Assembly (NCBI RefSeq): GCF_030815405.1
Contig: NZ_JAUSWX010000001.1
Coordinates: 62,001-126,000 of the forward strand
DNA length: 64,000 nucleotides
Origin: Agromyces albus
GTDB taxonomy: Bacteria; Actinomycetota; Actinomycetes; Actinomycetales; Microbacteriaceae
Direction: 5' to 3'
Shown here: positions 34,352-43,800 of the stretch, piece by piece
Numbering within the stretch: position 1 is the first letter of the stretch
Layout: the number at the start of each line of letters is the position of its first letter
Notes under the pieces: model-generated
The model's input: the letters and a program-made list of their open reading frames with translations, nothing else
Database searches by the model: none
What the model was told of the DNA's origin: nothing
Made by a program: the position numbers and the translations under genes

Positions 34352-35379
34352 GCTGCCTCTCCCTCAGTGCCGACATCGACGAGGATCTTCATCGCCCTGC
34401 CGTTCTCGACGTCGGCGAAGGCGGCCTGCGTGTCTTCCATGGATACGATGCGGCTGATCATGAGGTCGGTCGGGATGACGCCGTCGCCGATGAGGTCGAC
34501 GGCGGTCTCGAAGTCCGTTCGCTGGTAGACCCGCGCGCCGAGCAGCCGGAGCTCGCGCCAGAACACGCGCTGCAGGTCGACTTCGCGCGGAGTCGGGTGG
34601 ATGGCGACCACGACGATCGTGCCGCGCACCTTCGCGAGGTGCGGTGCGCCGAGAACGGCGGCGGCGGCACCGGACACCTCGAAGACGACGTCGGCTCCCG
34701 CGCCGCCGGTCCATTCCTCGACCCATGAGACCTGATCGGTCGATCGGGGGTCGAGCGTACGGAATCCGAGGCCCTCGACTTGCGCGCGGCGGGCTGGGTC
34801 GAGCTCGATGACCGCCACCTCGGCCCCGAAATGACGTGCCACGACGGCGATGAGCACGCCGATCGGGCCTCCGCCGATGACGACCGCCTTCTGGTCGGCG
34901 ACGAGCTCCGAGCGGCGAACGTCGTGGACCGCGACCGCCACCGGCTCGACGAGGGCGGCGGCGTCGAGCGGAATGCCGTCGGGCATGCGCACGAGGGTGT
35001 GCGCGGGTACGTTCCACAACTGCTGCAGCGCACCGGGCGAGTCGATGCCGATGAAGTCGAGGTTCTGGCAGATGTGCTCGTTGCCGGCGAGGCAGGCGGG
35101 GCAGGTGCCATCCCAGTCGAGCGGCATCACGGTGACCTTCTCGCCGACGTTCCAGCCGTCGACGTCGTCGCCCACCGCGTCGATCGTGCCGCTCATCTCG
35201 TGCCCGAAGACGAGCGGCGTGTCCACGCGGGCATCCATGCTCCCGTGGATGATGTGCAGGTCGGTGCCGCAGAGACCGACATAGGCGACGCGAATTCTCA
35301 CTTCGCCTCGACCCGGCTGCCGCGACTCGACGTCGCCCACCTGCAGTCGGCGGTCGCCGATGTACGCCACGGTGCGCAT
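34348..35379 (-). CDS. Zinc-dependent MDR alcohol/sugar dehydrogenase
   Basis: A 343-residue zinc alcohol dehydrogenase-family (MDR) protein. The catalytic zinc region (LCGTDLH and GHEMSG) and Rossmann motif (VIGGGPIG) are intact. The structural zinc lobe reads DGTCPACLAGNEHIC, so one of the usual four Cys is Asp. The ATG at 35379 follows GGGAG by 6 bases. It heads the leftward operon with the SDR and lactonase. It could be a sugar or sugar-alcohol dehydrogenase feeding or leaving the fuconate route; its exact step is unknown. Confidence 0.85.
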   Translation of the reverse strand: MRTVAYIGDRRLQVGDVESRQPGRGEVRIRVAYVGLCGTDLHIIHGSMDARVDTPLVFGHEMSGTIDAVGDDVDGWNVGEKVTVMPLDWDGTCPACLAGNEHICQNLDFIGIDSPGALQQLWNVPAHTLVRMPDGIPLDAAALVEPVAVAVHDVRRSELVADQKAVVIGGGPIGVLIAVVARHFGAEVAVIELDPARRAQVEGLGFRTLDPRSTDQVSWVEEWTGGAGADVVFEVSGAAAAVLGAPHLAKVRGTIVVVAIHPTPREVDLQRVFWRELRLLGARVYQRTDFETAVDLIGDGVIPTDLMISRIVSMEDTQAAFADVENGRAMKILVDVGTEGEAA

Positions 35380-35433
35380 GGTGCTCTCCCAGATAGATAT
35401 GATGAATAGTAGTCTTATCGTAGACCCGCAGCC

Positions 35434-35446
35434 AGTGAACTTCACT
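35434..35446. promoter_or_regulatory. Palindromic candidate operator between divergent operons
   Basis: AGTGAACTTCACT is a perfect 6+1+6 palindrome midway between the MDR start (35379) and the aldo/keto reductase start (35510). The nearby FadR-type regulator at 37866-38642 is a candidate ligand. No second copy was found, so this is tentative. Confidence 0.35.
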
Positions 35447-35509
35447 ACTCTTTCCGGGTCCCAAGAAGCACGTGGGGAATTGATCTCATGATTTGTCGCA
35501 GAGGGTGCG

Positions 35510-36499
35510 ATGCGAAGCCGCGTTCATAAGGGTCTGTCGCTCACCGAGCTGGGATTCGGCGCGTCGCAGCTCGGCAATCTCTACCGTGAGACCACAGACG
35601 AGGAGTCCGCGGCCGCGATCGATTCCGCATGGGAGCAGGGAGTTCGCTATTTCGACACCGCGCCGCACTACGGCCTCGGCCTGTCTGAACGTCGCCTCGG
35701 AGCGGCCCTGGCAACCCGGCCACGCGACGAGTACGTGCTGTCGACGAAGGTGGGCCGTCTTCTCGTGCCGAGTCCTGAGACGAGCGGGCAGCTGGATGGC
35801 GAGGGGTTCGTCGTCCCGGCGGAGGTGAAGCGGCAGTGGGACTTCAGCCGAGACGGTGTCCTCCGCTCGATCGAGGCCAGTCTGGAACGGCTGAATACCG
35901 ACAGGCTCGACGTCGTCTACCTCCACGACCCGGATGCGCACTGGGCTGCCGCATCGACGTCCGCCATGGATGCACTCATCGAGCTTCGGGATCAGGGCGC
36001 GATCGGTGCAGTGGGTGTCGGCATGAATCAGTCCGCGATGCTGACTCAGTTCGTGGAGCAGTGCGACGTCGACCTGGTCATGGTGGCCAATAGATTCACC
36101 CTGCTCGAACAGGGGGCACTCACCGACCTCATGCCTCTTGCGATCGAGCGGAACGTCGGCGTCGTCGCGGCCGCTGTCTACAACTCTGGTCTCCTGAGCC
36201 AGCCCCGGCCGTCGTTGAATGCCCGATACGACTACGGTGCGGCCCCGGAATCGGCGATCCGGCGGGCGAACGCGATCGCGGACATCTGCGAATCGCACGG
36301 AGTTGCGCTGCCGGAGGCTGCGGTGCAGTTCCCATTGCGACATCCCGCCGTCGTATCGATCGTCGTCGGGAGCCGGACCTCAGCGCAGGTGGCGAGCAAC
36401 GTGCAGAGGTACGCCGCCCCCATTCCCGACGAGCTCTGGACAGATCTCACCGAGCTCGGACTCGTTCCCTCATTGACACAGACAGGCATTTCCGCATGA
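35510..36499 (+). CDS. Aldo/keto reductase, L-fucose/D-threo-aldose 1-dehydrogenase type
   Basis: A 329-residue aldo/keto reductase with the tetrad Asp49 and Tyr54 (YFDTAPHYG), Lys80 (STKVG) and probable His139 (YLHDPD). The motif [18 protein letters not shown] is typical of L-fucose/D-threo-aldose and L-galactose 1-dehydrogenases, which oxidize the free sugar to its lactone. The next gene encodes L-fuconate dehydratase and overlaps it by ATGA, strongly supporting the L-fucose or L-galactose assignment. An AGAGGG precedes the ATG. Confidence 0.87.
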   Translation: MRSRVHKGLSLTELGFGASQLGNLYRETTDEESAAAIDSAWEQGVRYFDTAPHYGLGLSERRLGAALATRPRDEYVLSTKVGRLLVPSPETSGQLDGEGFVVPAEVKRQWDFSRDGVLRSIEASLERLNTDRLDVVYLHDPDAHWAAASTSAMDALIELRDQGAIGAVGVGMNQSAMLTQFVEQCDVDLVMVANRFTLLEQGALTDLMPLAIERNVGVVAAAVYNSGLLSQPRPSLNARYDYGAAPESAIRRANAIADICESHGVALPEAAVQFPLRHPAVVSIVVGSRTSAQVASNVQRYAAPIPDELWTDLTELGLVPSLTQTGISA

Positions 36500-37836
36500 C
36501 TTCCATCACCGCAATCCGGGTTCACGATGTCCGCTTCCCGACATCGCTCACCATGGACGGTTCCGATGCGATGAACAAGGACGGCGACTACTCGGCAGCG
36601 TATGTCGTCATCGAGACCGACGAGCCCGGCCTGTCGGGCTACGGCTTCACGTTCACGATCGGGCGCGGCAACGACTTGTGCGTCGAAGCGGCTCGGCAGC
36701 GAGGCATTCCCCTGATCGGCCGGCGCGTGAGGGATGTCGTCGGCGACCTGGGCGGAACCTACCGGGAGCTCGCGTCGGACTCGCAACTGCGGTGGCTCGG
36801 ACCTGAGAAGGGCGTCGTCCACCTCGCGCTGGCGGCCGTCATGAACGCGGTCTGGGACCTCGCCGCCCGGCGAGCCGGGAAGCCACTGTGGCGCTTGCTG
36901 GCTGACATGACCCCGGAAGAACTCGTGGATGTCGCCGACCTTCGATATCTCTCCGACGCCCTGACGCGTGATGAGGCGCTCGAGATGCTCGCCGAGATGG
37001 AGCCCACCCGCAAGCGCAGAATCGCCGAGCTCGAATTGCGCGGCGGCTATCCGTGCTACACCACGAGCGCAGGGTGGCTCGGGTACAGCGACGACAAGCT
37101 CCGTCGCCTGCTTCAAGAAGCCGTCGACGAAGGCTACCGTCACGTGAAACTGAAGGTGGGCGCCGACATCGATGACGATGTCAGGAGACTCCGCATCGCG
37201 CGGGAAGTGATCGGGTGGGACGCCGCCCTGATGATCGATGCCAACCAGGTGTGGGACGTCCCGGAGGCCATCGAGTGGATCGGGCGCCTCGCCGAGTTCA
37301 AGCCGATGTGGATCGAGGAACCCACGAGCCCAGACGATGTTCTCGGCCACGCGGCAATTCGCAAGGCTGTGGCCCCGATCGGCGTGGCCACAGGAGAACA
37401 CGGCATGAACAGGGTGTTGTTCAAACAGATGTTCCAAGCCGAAGCCATCGACTACTGCCAGTTGGACTCGGCGCGCCTGGCCAGCATCAATGAGATCTTG
37501 GCCGTCTATCTCATGGCCAAGAAGTTCGGCGTTCCCGTGTGTCCTCATGCCGGCGGGGTAGGGCTGTGCGAGCTGGTTCAGCACCTTTCGATCTTCGACT
37601 ACGTGGCGATCTCCGGGACTCTCGAGAACCGCGTCACCGAGTACGTCGACCACCTCCACGAGCATTTCGTCGACCCGTGCATCATCCGCAACGGGAACTA
37701 CGTGCTTCCCAACGCCCCTGGCTACAGCGCCGAGATGTTCGAGGAGTCCGTTCGGGAGTACTCATTCCCGAACGGCAGTCACTGGGTTTCGAGTGCCGCG
37801 ATCGAGGGCCTGGCCCTCGAGGCATCCGTTCACTGA
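36496..37836 (+). CDS. fucD: L-fuconate dehydratase (enolase superfamily)
   Basis: A 446-residue enolase-superfamily protein very close in sequence to characterized L-fuconate dehydratases and to human ENOSF1 along its whole length. The second-Lys motif KLKVG (Lys218, Lys220), metal ligands Asp248 (MIDANQ), Glu274 (WIEEP) and Glu301 (ATGEHG), and His351 (CPHAGG) are all present. It dehydrates L-fuconate to 2-keto-3-deoxy-L-fuconate. Members of this group also act on L-galactonate and D-arabinonate. The start overlaps the aldo/keto reductase stop. Confidence 0.93.
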   Translation: MTSITAIRVHDVRFPTSLTMDGSDAMNKDGDYSAAYVVIETDEPGLSGYGFTFTIGRGNDLCVEAARQRGIPLIGRRVRDVVGDLGGTYRELASDSQLRWLGPEKGVVHLALAAVMNAVWDLAARRAGKPLWRLLADMTPEELVDVADLRYLSDALTRDEALEMLAEMEPTRKRRIAELELRGGYPCYTTSAGWLGYSDDKLRRLLQEAVDEGYRHVKLKVGADIDDDVRRLRIAREVIGWDAALMIDANQVWDVPEAIEWIGRLAEFKPMWIEEPTSPDDVLGHAAIRKAVAPIGVATGEHGMNRVLFKQMFQAEAIDYCQLDSARLASINEILAVYLMAKKFGVPVCPHAGGVGLCELVQHLSIFDYVAISGTLENRVTEYVDHLHEHFVDPCIIRNGNYVLPNAPGYSAEMFEESVREYSFPNGSHWVSSAAIEGLALEASVH

Positions 37837-37865
37837 TGTGTCGCTCGAACCGCGAAGTGACCACG

Positions 37866-38642
37866 CTAGGCCGGCAACGCCGGATCCTCCTCGACAAGGC
37901 CCCGAACCTCACGCTCATGGATGAACTCCTCCACGGCCAGCAGATGAGTGCCCATCCACAAGCGAGCGGCATCCGGATCATGCGCTGCGAGGGCGCGAAG
38001 AACCGCACGGTGCTCCGCATGAGTGGCGCGCGTTGCGCCGTCTTCGGTGATGGCTCGCCACATCCGCGTGCGCACGGTCTTGCTCGCCAGTGCCTCGATG
38101 AGGGCCTCGAGAGCCGGATTGCCGGAGGCGTGAGCGACGATCCGATGGAATCGGATGTCGGCCTCCATGACGGCATCATGGTCGATCTCGGCGGCACCGA
38201 GAAGCGACTCGAAATGGTCGAGGGTCTCGTCGGCCTCGAGAAGAGCCTTCTCGTCGATGACACGCGCAGCCAGCCCCGCCGCTTCCATCTCCAGCACTCG
38301 ACGAACGGACTGCAAATGAACACTGCTGTGAGCGGCTTGCAAATCAACCATGAAACTCACCGGCGACAACAGCAGGCTCGCGTCGAGCGAGGTCACATAC
38401 GTACCGTCACCCTGCCGCGTCTCCAGCACGCCCATCATGCACAACGCACGGACACCTTCACGCAACGGCCCGCGGGAAACCCCGAGCTGGAGCGCGAGCT
38501 CCTTTTCGATCGGCAACCGGGCACCCGGAGCCCACACCCCCTCGATGATCATTCGTTTGATCTCATCGACGACGACATCGGTCTGAGCCCGCGGAATGCC
38601 GCCAGGCGAGCGCGGGGACGAGGACGAGAGAACGCCATTCAT
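37866..38642 (-). CDS. GntR-family regulator (FadR subfamily)
   Basis: A 258-residue GntR-type regulator: winged helix with RLPIEKELALQLGVSRGPLREGVRAL, then an all-helical FCD domain whose metal-type residues appear in EADIRFHRIVAHASGN and a later His. FadR-type proteins often sense sugar acids. Its position beside L-fuconate dehydratase suggests that L-fuconate or a derivative is the effector. I used the ATG at 38642; longer starts would overlap the divergent dehydrogenase gene. Confidence 0.88.
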   Translation of the reverse strand: MNGVLSSSSPRSPGGIPRAQTDVVVDEIKRMIIEGVWAPGARLPIEKELALQLGVSRGPLREGVRALCMMGVLETRQGDGTYVTSLDASLLLSPVSFMVDLQAAHSSVHLQSVRRVLEMEAAGLAARVIDEKALLEADETLDHFESLLGAAEIDHDAVMEADIRFHRIVAHASGNPALEALIEALASKTVRTRMWRAITEDGATRATHAEHRAVLRALAAHDPDAARLWMGTHLLAVEEFIHEREVRGLVEEDPALPA

Positions 38643-38698
38643 GTGATCATCGTAGTTGGCGAGGCTGATGCCCTCTTGGAACAGCGCGGAGCACAGCG

Positions 38699-39676
38699 AT
38701 GAAGGCCGCCCTTGCCATGGCGCCCGACATGTTGCCATTCATCTTCGGCGACGACGAGCTCCGTCGGCTCCAGCAACTCCTCGACCTCGACGCAGATCGC
38801 ATCCTGAGCTCGATCGACGACCTCGACGATGAAGAACGTGCAGCAACCGAACTCCTGATCACCGGGTGGGGGGCGTTCCGGATCGGGCCGAACGAGCTGG
38901 CGATGCTGCCGGCCCTCCGCGCCGTGGTGCACTGGGGCGGGGGCATCGGGTTCCTTGATCAGAGTGCGACCGCACGCGGCATCGCCGTGTCGTCCGCACG
39001 GGCCGGCAACGCGATCCCCGTGGCCGAGTTCACGGTCGCCATGATCACCCTGGCTGCGAAAGACGCCTTCTGGGTTTCACGCGAGTACTGCAGGGAACAA
39101 CGGACGATCCACCGCGAGATCGAGCTGCCGCACACGGGGCTGTACGAAACCACGATCGGCCTGGTCGGCGCATCGACCATCGGAACACTGGTCATCGAGC
39201 AACTTCGAGATCGCGACGTCGAGATCCTCGTCTACGACCCGTACCTGACGGCCACTGACGCCGCACGACTCGAGGTGGAACCGGTCGGCGATCTCGAAGA
39301 GCTCGCACGTCGGAGCAGCGTGCTCTCACTCCACGCACCGGCGATGCCGCAAACCGATCGGATGATCTCCCGCACGGTACTCGCGGCCATGCCCGACGGC
39401 GCGACACTCGTGAACACGGCGCGCGGTTCGCTCGTCGACCAGGACGCCCTCATCGAGGAACTCGCAGGCGGTCGACTTCGAGCGATCCTCGACGTCACCG
39501 AACCGGAGGTGCTGCCGAAGGGGCATCCGCTCTACGCCCTTCCGAACGTGTTCCTCACCCCGCACCTCGCCGGATCCACCGGAACCGAACTCCGCCGGCT
39601 CGGCCGCGCGGCGCTCGCCGAGGTGGAACGATTCGTCTCCGGCGCACCGTTCGAGCATCCATTCCCCCTTACATGA
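38699..39676 (+). CDS. D-2-hydroxyacid dehydrogenase
   Basis: A 325-residue member of the D-isomer-specific 2-hydroxyacid dehydrogenase family. The NAD-binding loop is IGLVGASTIGTLV, and the catalytic Arg (NTARGSLVD), Glu (DVTEPEVLP) and His (LTPHLAGST) are all present. It probably oxidizes or reduces a 2-keto/2-hydroxy acid, possibly a product of the neighbouring sugar-acid pathway, but the substrate is unknown. The gene diverges from the GntR-type regulator. Confidence 0.85.
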   Translation: MKAALAMAPDMLPFIFGDDELRRLQQLLDLDADRILSSIDDLDDEERAATELLITGWGAFRIGPNELAMLPALRAVVHWGGGIGFLDQSATARGIAVSSARAGNAIPVAEFTVAMITLAAKDAFWVSREYCREQRTIHREIELPHTGLYETTIGLVGASTIGTLVIEQLRDRDVEILVYDPYLTATDAARLEVEPVGDLEELARRSSVLSLHAPAMPQTDRMISRTVLAAMPDGATLVNTARGSLVDQDALIEELAGGRLRAILDVTEPEVLPKGHPLYALPNVFLTPHLAGSTGTELRRLGRAALAEVERFVSGAPFEHPFPLT

Positions 39677-39698
39677 TGATCCAAAGTGGAGTACGACA

Positions 39699-39803
39699 GT
39701 GACATCGACCGCCCCTCTGCACGTCGACCACGAACTCGCCATCGAGTGGACCCACTCCAGACTGCACCTGCGGTTCGACCACGGTGACGACCAGGTGCGT
39801 TGA
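39699..39803 (+). CDS. 34-codon orphan ORF
   Basis: GTG-started frame (VTSTAPLHVDHELAIEW...) of 34 codons between the dehydrogenase and the GH43-like gene. It looks more like the start of a larger carbohydrate-enzyme gene than a complete small protein, but I do not recognise it. It may be a 5' remnant left by a deletion, or a leader peptide. Confidence 0.25.
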   Translation: MTSTAPLHVDHELAIEWTHSRLHLRFDHGDDQVR

Positions 39804-39823
39804 CGGGGCTGGGCTGAAGGCGA

Positions 39824-40771
39824 ATGAAGACCGTGATCCCGAAACCACTGTTCCGCGACCCGATCCACGACGGGGCCGCCGACCCCACGCTGATCTGGAA
39901 CCGCGCCGCGGGGGAGTGGTGGATGTTCTACACCAACCGCCGCGTCTTGGCGCCCCCGATCGACGACGTCTCCTGGGTTTTCGGTACCGACATCGGCATC
40001 GCCGCCTCGGCCGACGGCGGCGCAACCTGGTCCTATCGCGGCACCGCGCAGGGCCTCGAGACCGGCTGGGGCCGCGACACCTTCTGGGCGCCGGAGGTCG
40101 TAGACGACGGCGCGGTCTACCACATGTACGTGAGCTACATCGAGGGCGTGCACTCGAAGTGGGGCGCCCCGGGGGAGATCCGCCACTACACGAGCGCGGA
40201 TCTCGCGAATTGGGAGTACGAGTCCACGCTGGACCTCGACTCACGGCACGTCATCGACGCATGCGTCGTCCCGCTCCCGGGAGGAGGCTGGCGCATGTGG
40301 TACAAGGACGACGACCGCGGCACCCACACCTACTCGGCCGACAGTCCCGACCTGTACCGGTGGACGCCGGGCGGAGCGGCCGTGGAGAACCTGCCGCATG
40401 AAGGGCCGAACGTCTTCGAGCTCGGGGGCTCGCACTGGATGCTCACCGACGAATGGGCCGGCCTACGGGTGCACCGGTCGACCGATTTGCGCACCTGGGA
40501 GACGCAGGACCGCATCCTCGCCGAGTCCGGCTCGGGTGAGGACGATGGCGGCAGCGGGCTCCACGCCGACGTGGTCGTAGTGGGCGACGACGCGTTCGTC
40601 TTCTACTTCACGCATCCAGAGCGCCCCCCGGGCGCACCGGTCCGCGACAGTCTCTACGCTCACCGCCGCAGCTCGATCCAGGTCGCCCGTGCGTATGTGG
40701 CCGAAGGGCGGCTGGTGTGCGACCGGGACGAGGTGCTGACCGCGCCGATCCTCCCGCCGGGCGGGCCGTGA
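39824..40771 (+). CDS. GH43-like five-bladed propeller glycosidase
   Basis: A 315-residue cytoplasmic protein with the repeated blade motifs of the GH43/GH32-like propeller fold: DGAADPTLIWN (probable base Asp), FWAPEVVDDG and WYKDDD. Such enzymes usually remove arabinose, xylose or galactose. The assignment to family 43 is by fold-level motifs only. It is the last gene before a strong bidirectional terminator and may be cotranscribed with the dehydrogenase. Confidence 0.7.
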   Translation: MKTVIPKPLFRDPIHDGAADPTLIWNRAAGEWWMFYTNRRVLAPPIDDVSWVFGTDIGIAASADGGATWSYRGTAQGLETGWGRDTFWAPEVVDDGAVYHMYVSYIEGVHSKWGAPGEIRHYTSADLANWEYESTLDLDSRHVIDACVVPLPGGGWRMWYKDDDRGTHTYSADSPDLYRWTPGGAAVENLPHEGPNVFELGGSHWMLTDEWAGLRVHRSTDLRTWETQDRILAESGSGEDDGGSGLHADVVVVGDDAFVFYFTHPERPPGAPVRDSLYAHRRSSIQVARAYVAEGRLVCDRDEVLTAPILPPGGP

Positions 40772-40792
40772 ATCCATGGTCCAGACGACTGG

Positions 40793-40834
40793 AAGACCAA
40801 GGGCCCCAAGCTTCTGCTTGGGGCCCTTGGTCTT
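40793..40834. terminator. Bidirectional terminator with perfect 19-bp stem
   Basis: Arms of 19 bases at 40793-40811 and 40816-40834 are perfectly complementary around the tetraloop TTCT. The hairpin lies between two convergent genes, 22 bases after the GH43-like stop and 6 bases from the lyase stop. It should terminate both. Confidence 0.9.
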
Positions 40835-40840
40835 GAGCAA

Positions 40841-43800
40841 CTACGCCCTTGTCAGTCCTGCGATTGCATCGGCGAGACCACCAGCGGCGGTGTCGACCTC
40901 CTCCTGAGTGGCGCCCTTGTCGTCGGCGACGGTTTGGGCGGCGTCACGAGCGACAACGAGAGCCGCCCAGGACTCGGCGGTCCAGTCGGCCTCGGTCAGC
41001 TTGGACGCGTCGTCGAGGTGGACGGCGAGAGCGGACTTGTCGATGACCTCGACGATGAACTGGAGTTCGGCGACGTTGCAGTAGCCGTTGCCGCCGCTGA
41101 TGCGCAGGGCCTCATAGTGGACGGGCTCGGTCAGGGCGACCGTGTTCCAGCCGCGAACCGGGGTTCCAGTGCTCGCGAACTTGCTCCAGGTGGCACCCCC
41201 ATCGTTGGAACCTTGGATTTCCATGCCCGTCGCCCGCAACGGCGCGCTGTCCCTCGGGAAGTACTTCACGCCGACCACGGTGAACGCGGTCCCGTCTGTC
41301 GGGAGCACGGTATTGGTGCAGGACTTCGTGGTCGTGTCGGTGAATGTGCCGGTGTCCCCGTCGAACATGCGCCAGCCGTTCGCCGCCGCGCTCGTCGCGC
41401 CGTCAGCGGTCGCGGTGCTCGCGGCGACCCAGGACGGATCGAACGTCGCGGGCGCCTCAGCAGCCAACGGGTTCAGCAGGGTCCAGGCGTCGACGAGACG
41501 CTGCGCGAGCGCCTGCTCGTCGGCGTCGGGCCCGGCGAGTGCCTCACGCACCGCCGCGACTTCGCGGGGGAACAGGAGCTGGGAACCGCGCGTGTACGCA
41601 CCCAGGTCGACCGCGTCGGCGCGCTCGAGGAGCGGGTCGATGTCGTACGAGAACGAGCCGAAGAGCCGGAGTTCCGCGATATGGATCAGCATGCCGTTCT
41701 TGACACGCAGGTAGCGGTAGGCCTCGTCTCCAGAGGTCGGGAGGTTCTGCCACGAGAGTGTCTTGAAGGTCGGCTCAGTCAGCGTCGTCCAGGACGACAG
41801 GTCGTTCGAGCCTTCGAAGACCAGGCCGTTCATCTGCCTCACGCCCTCGTTGTCTTGGCGCGCGAGGTAGTCGAGGCGGTCCACGTTGAGCTGGGTGCCT
41901 TGGCCGAAGTCCCAGATCAGGTCGGCCTGGCCGTCGACGGTGACGATGTTGCTGAAGGTCGAGGCCTTCGCGTCGAACATCTTCGCCGCTTCGGTGGCCT
42001 TCGATGAGTCGGCCGAACCGTCCGCCTTGACCACTTGGGCGTCGGCGAGATCGATGAGATTCCGTTCGTCCGAGCCGTACAGGGCGGTGCCGTCCGTCGA
42101 GCCGTGGATCGTCGTGGCTGCCTCTGCGTCCTCAGTGGTGTGGTCGATGACGAGGTCGAGGCGGCCGCCGCCGGCGAGGTCGCCGAGCGTGCCGGTGGCC
42201 GTCCACGAAAGCGAGTTCTCGCTGGTCGCGGCGAGCTCCTGGCCGCCGAGGCTCACTGTTGCGTCGCTGATCGGCTTCGCGCTGGTGAACGTCACGTTGA
42301 CGTCGTCGCCCGCGATCACCCTGCCCGCCTCGGCGTCAGGAGAAGCCACCGAGACGTCGGTGATGTCCCCGGGGACTTCCGAGCGGTCGCCGAAGACATG
42401 GAACTCGGAGACGGACCAGATGCCCGGGTACGCGGGGTCGATCGGAGGGGCCGGCTCGTCGATCTGGAGCTTCAGGTAGCGGAACTCCTTGCCGCGGTGC
42501 TCGGCGATGACGGGGATCTTCTCCATGTCGTTGGTGTCGCCGGTCGGCCGCTCGGTGAGGAGATCCCAGGTGATGCCGTCGTTGGAGCCGTACACGTTGG
42601 TGCCCTGCGAGCGCATCGGGAACGAGAAGCGGGCCTGGAGGCCGAACTCCTCGGCCGAGACGCGATACCGGGTGCCGTAGTCGAGCGTGACGAACCCCAC
42701 GCGCAGGTCGCCGAAGTGGCTGTGGTTGCCGCCGTCGGCGAGGGCGCGGGCCTGGTCCGCGGTCATGTTGGCTGGCGTGACCGCGTCGCGGTAGTCGAGC
42801 GATCCGTCCGCCAGGCGCGGGTTGAGCAGCTCGAGCGCCTCGATGGCGTCCAGCAGGGCTTGGAACGCGGTGCGGAACTCCTCGTCGGTTCCGTTCTCGG
42901 ATGCGTCCCTCGTGGTGGCGAGTGCGGCCTGGTACGGCTCGTTGGAGGCCGTGGTGTAGACCGCGCCCTCCTCGGTGCCGTCCGCGACGGCGGCATCGAT
43001 CATCTTGGGCCGGTTCTTGGCCACGACGAGCTCGAAAGTCCGCGCAGAGACCGCATCGCCGTCGTCGGCGATGATCTGGACCTTGTGCGAGCCCCGGTCG
43101 TGGTCGGTCGGCTTCCAAGTGACCGTGCCGGTCGCAGCGTCGAGCTCCGCGCCCTCGGGCAGGCCGGAGGCGGTGAAGGCTGGGGCGCCGCCCGCGTCGG
43201 TCGCGCCGAGCTCAAAGGTCGAGGTCGCGTCCGGCCACAGGTAGTACTTGTCGCGAGCCTGCTCGAAGGCGGGCGGGGTGAGCTGCTTCTGGGCGTCGAA
43301 CATGACGGCGTCCATGTCCACGGTGGTGCCGTCGCCGATCACCCGATAGAACTGGGTGTTGGGCCCGCTCGCGGGATAGGTGACGTACCGCCATTCGCCT
43401 TGCGTGTCAGGGAGTTCGATCCGCGCCATGACGCCCGGCTCGGGTTCGAGCTCGTTGCGGGGGTCGGGCTCTTCCTTGTCGAGCACCTCGATGACCGCGG
43501 GGCCGTCGGTGCGCACGAGGACGCCCAACTTGCTGTTGCCGGGGTACATCACGCGGCTGACGACGCTCACCGTGCCGTCCGCGTCTGCGGTCGCGCGGGC
43601 GAAGGTGCGGTCGTCTTCGGTGATGATCTCGGTATCGTCGTCGAGCGGGATGCCGTAGTTGCCGAAGTTGAGCGTGGTGTCCTCCACCGGGGTCGGCTCG
43701 GTGCCGGCCAGCTCCGGCGGGAACGCCACCCAGTACTCGATACTCTTGTCGCCGGCGCTCCAGAAGTTGTTGACGCCGGTGCCGTAGTTGTAGAGGGGGC

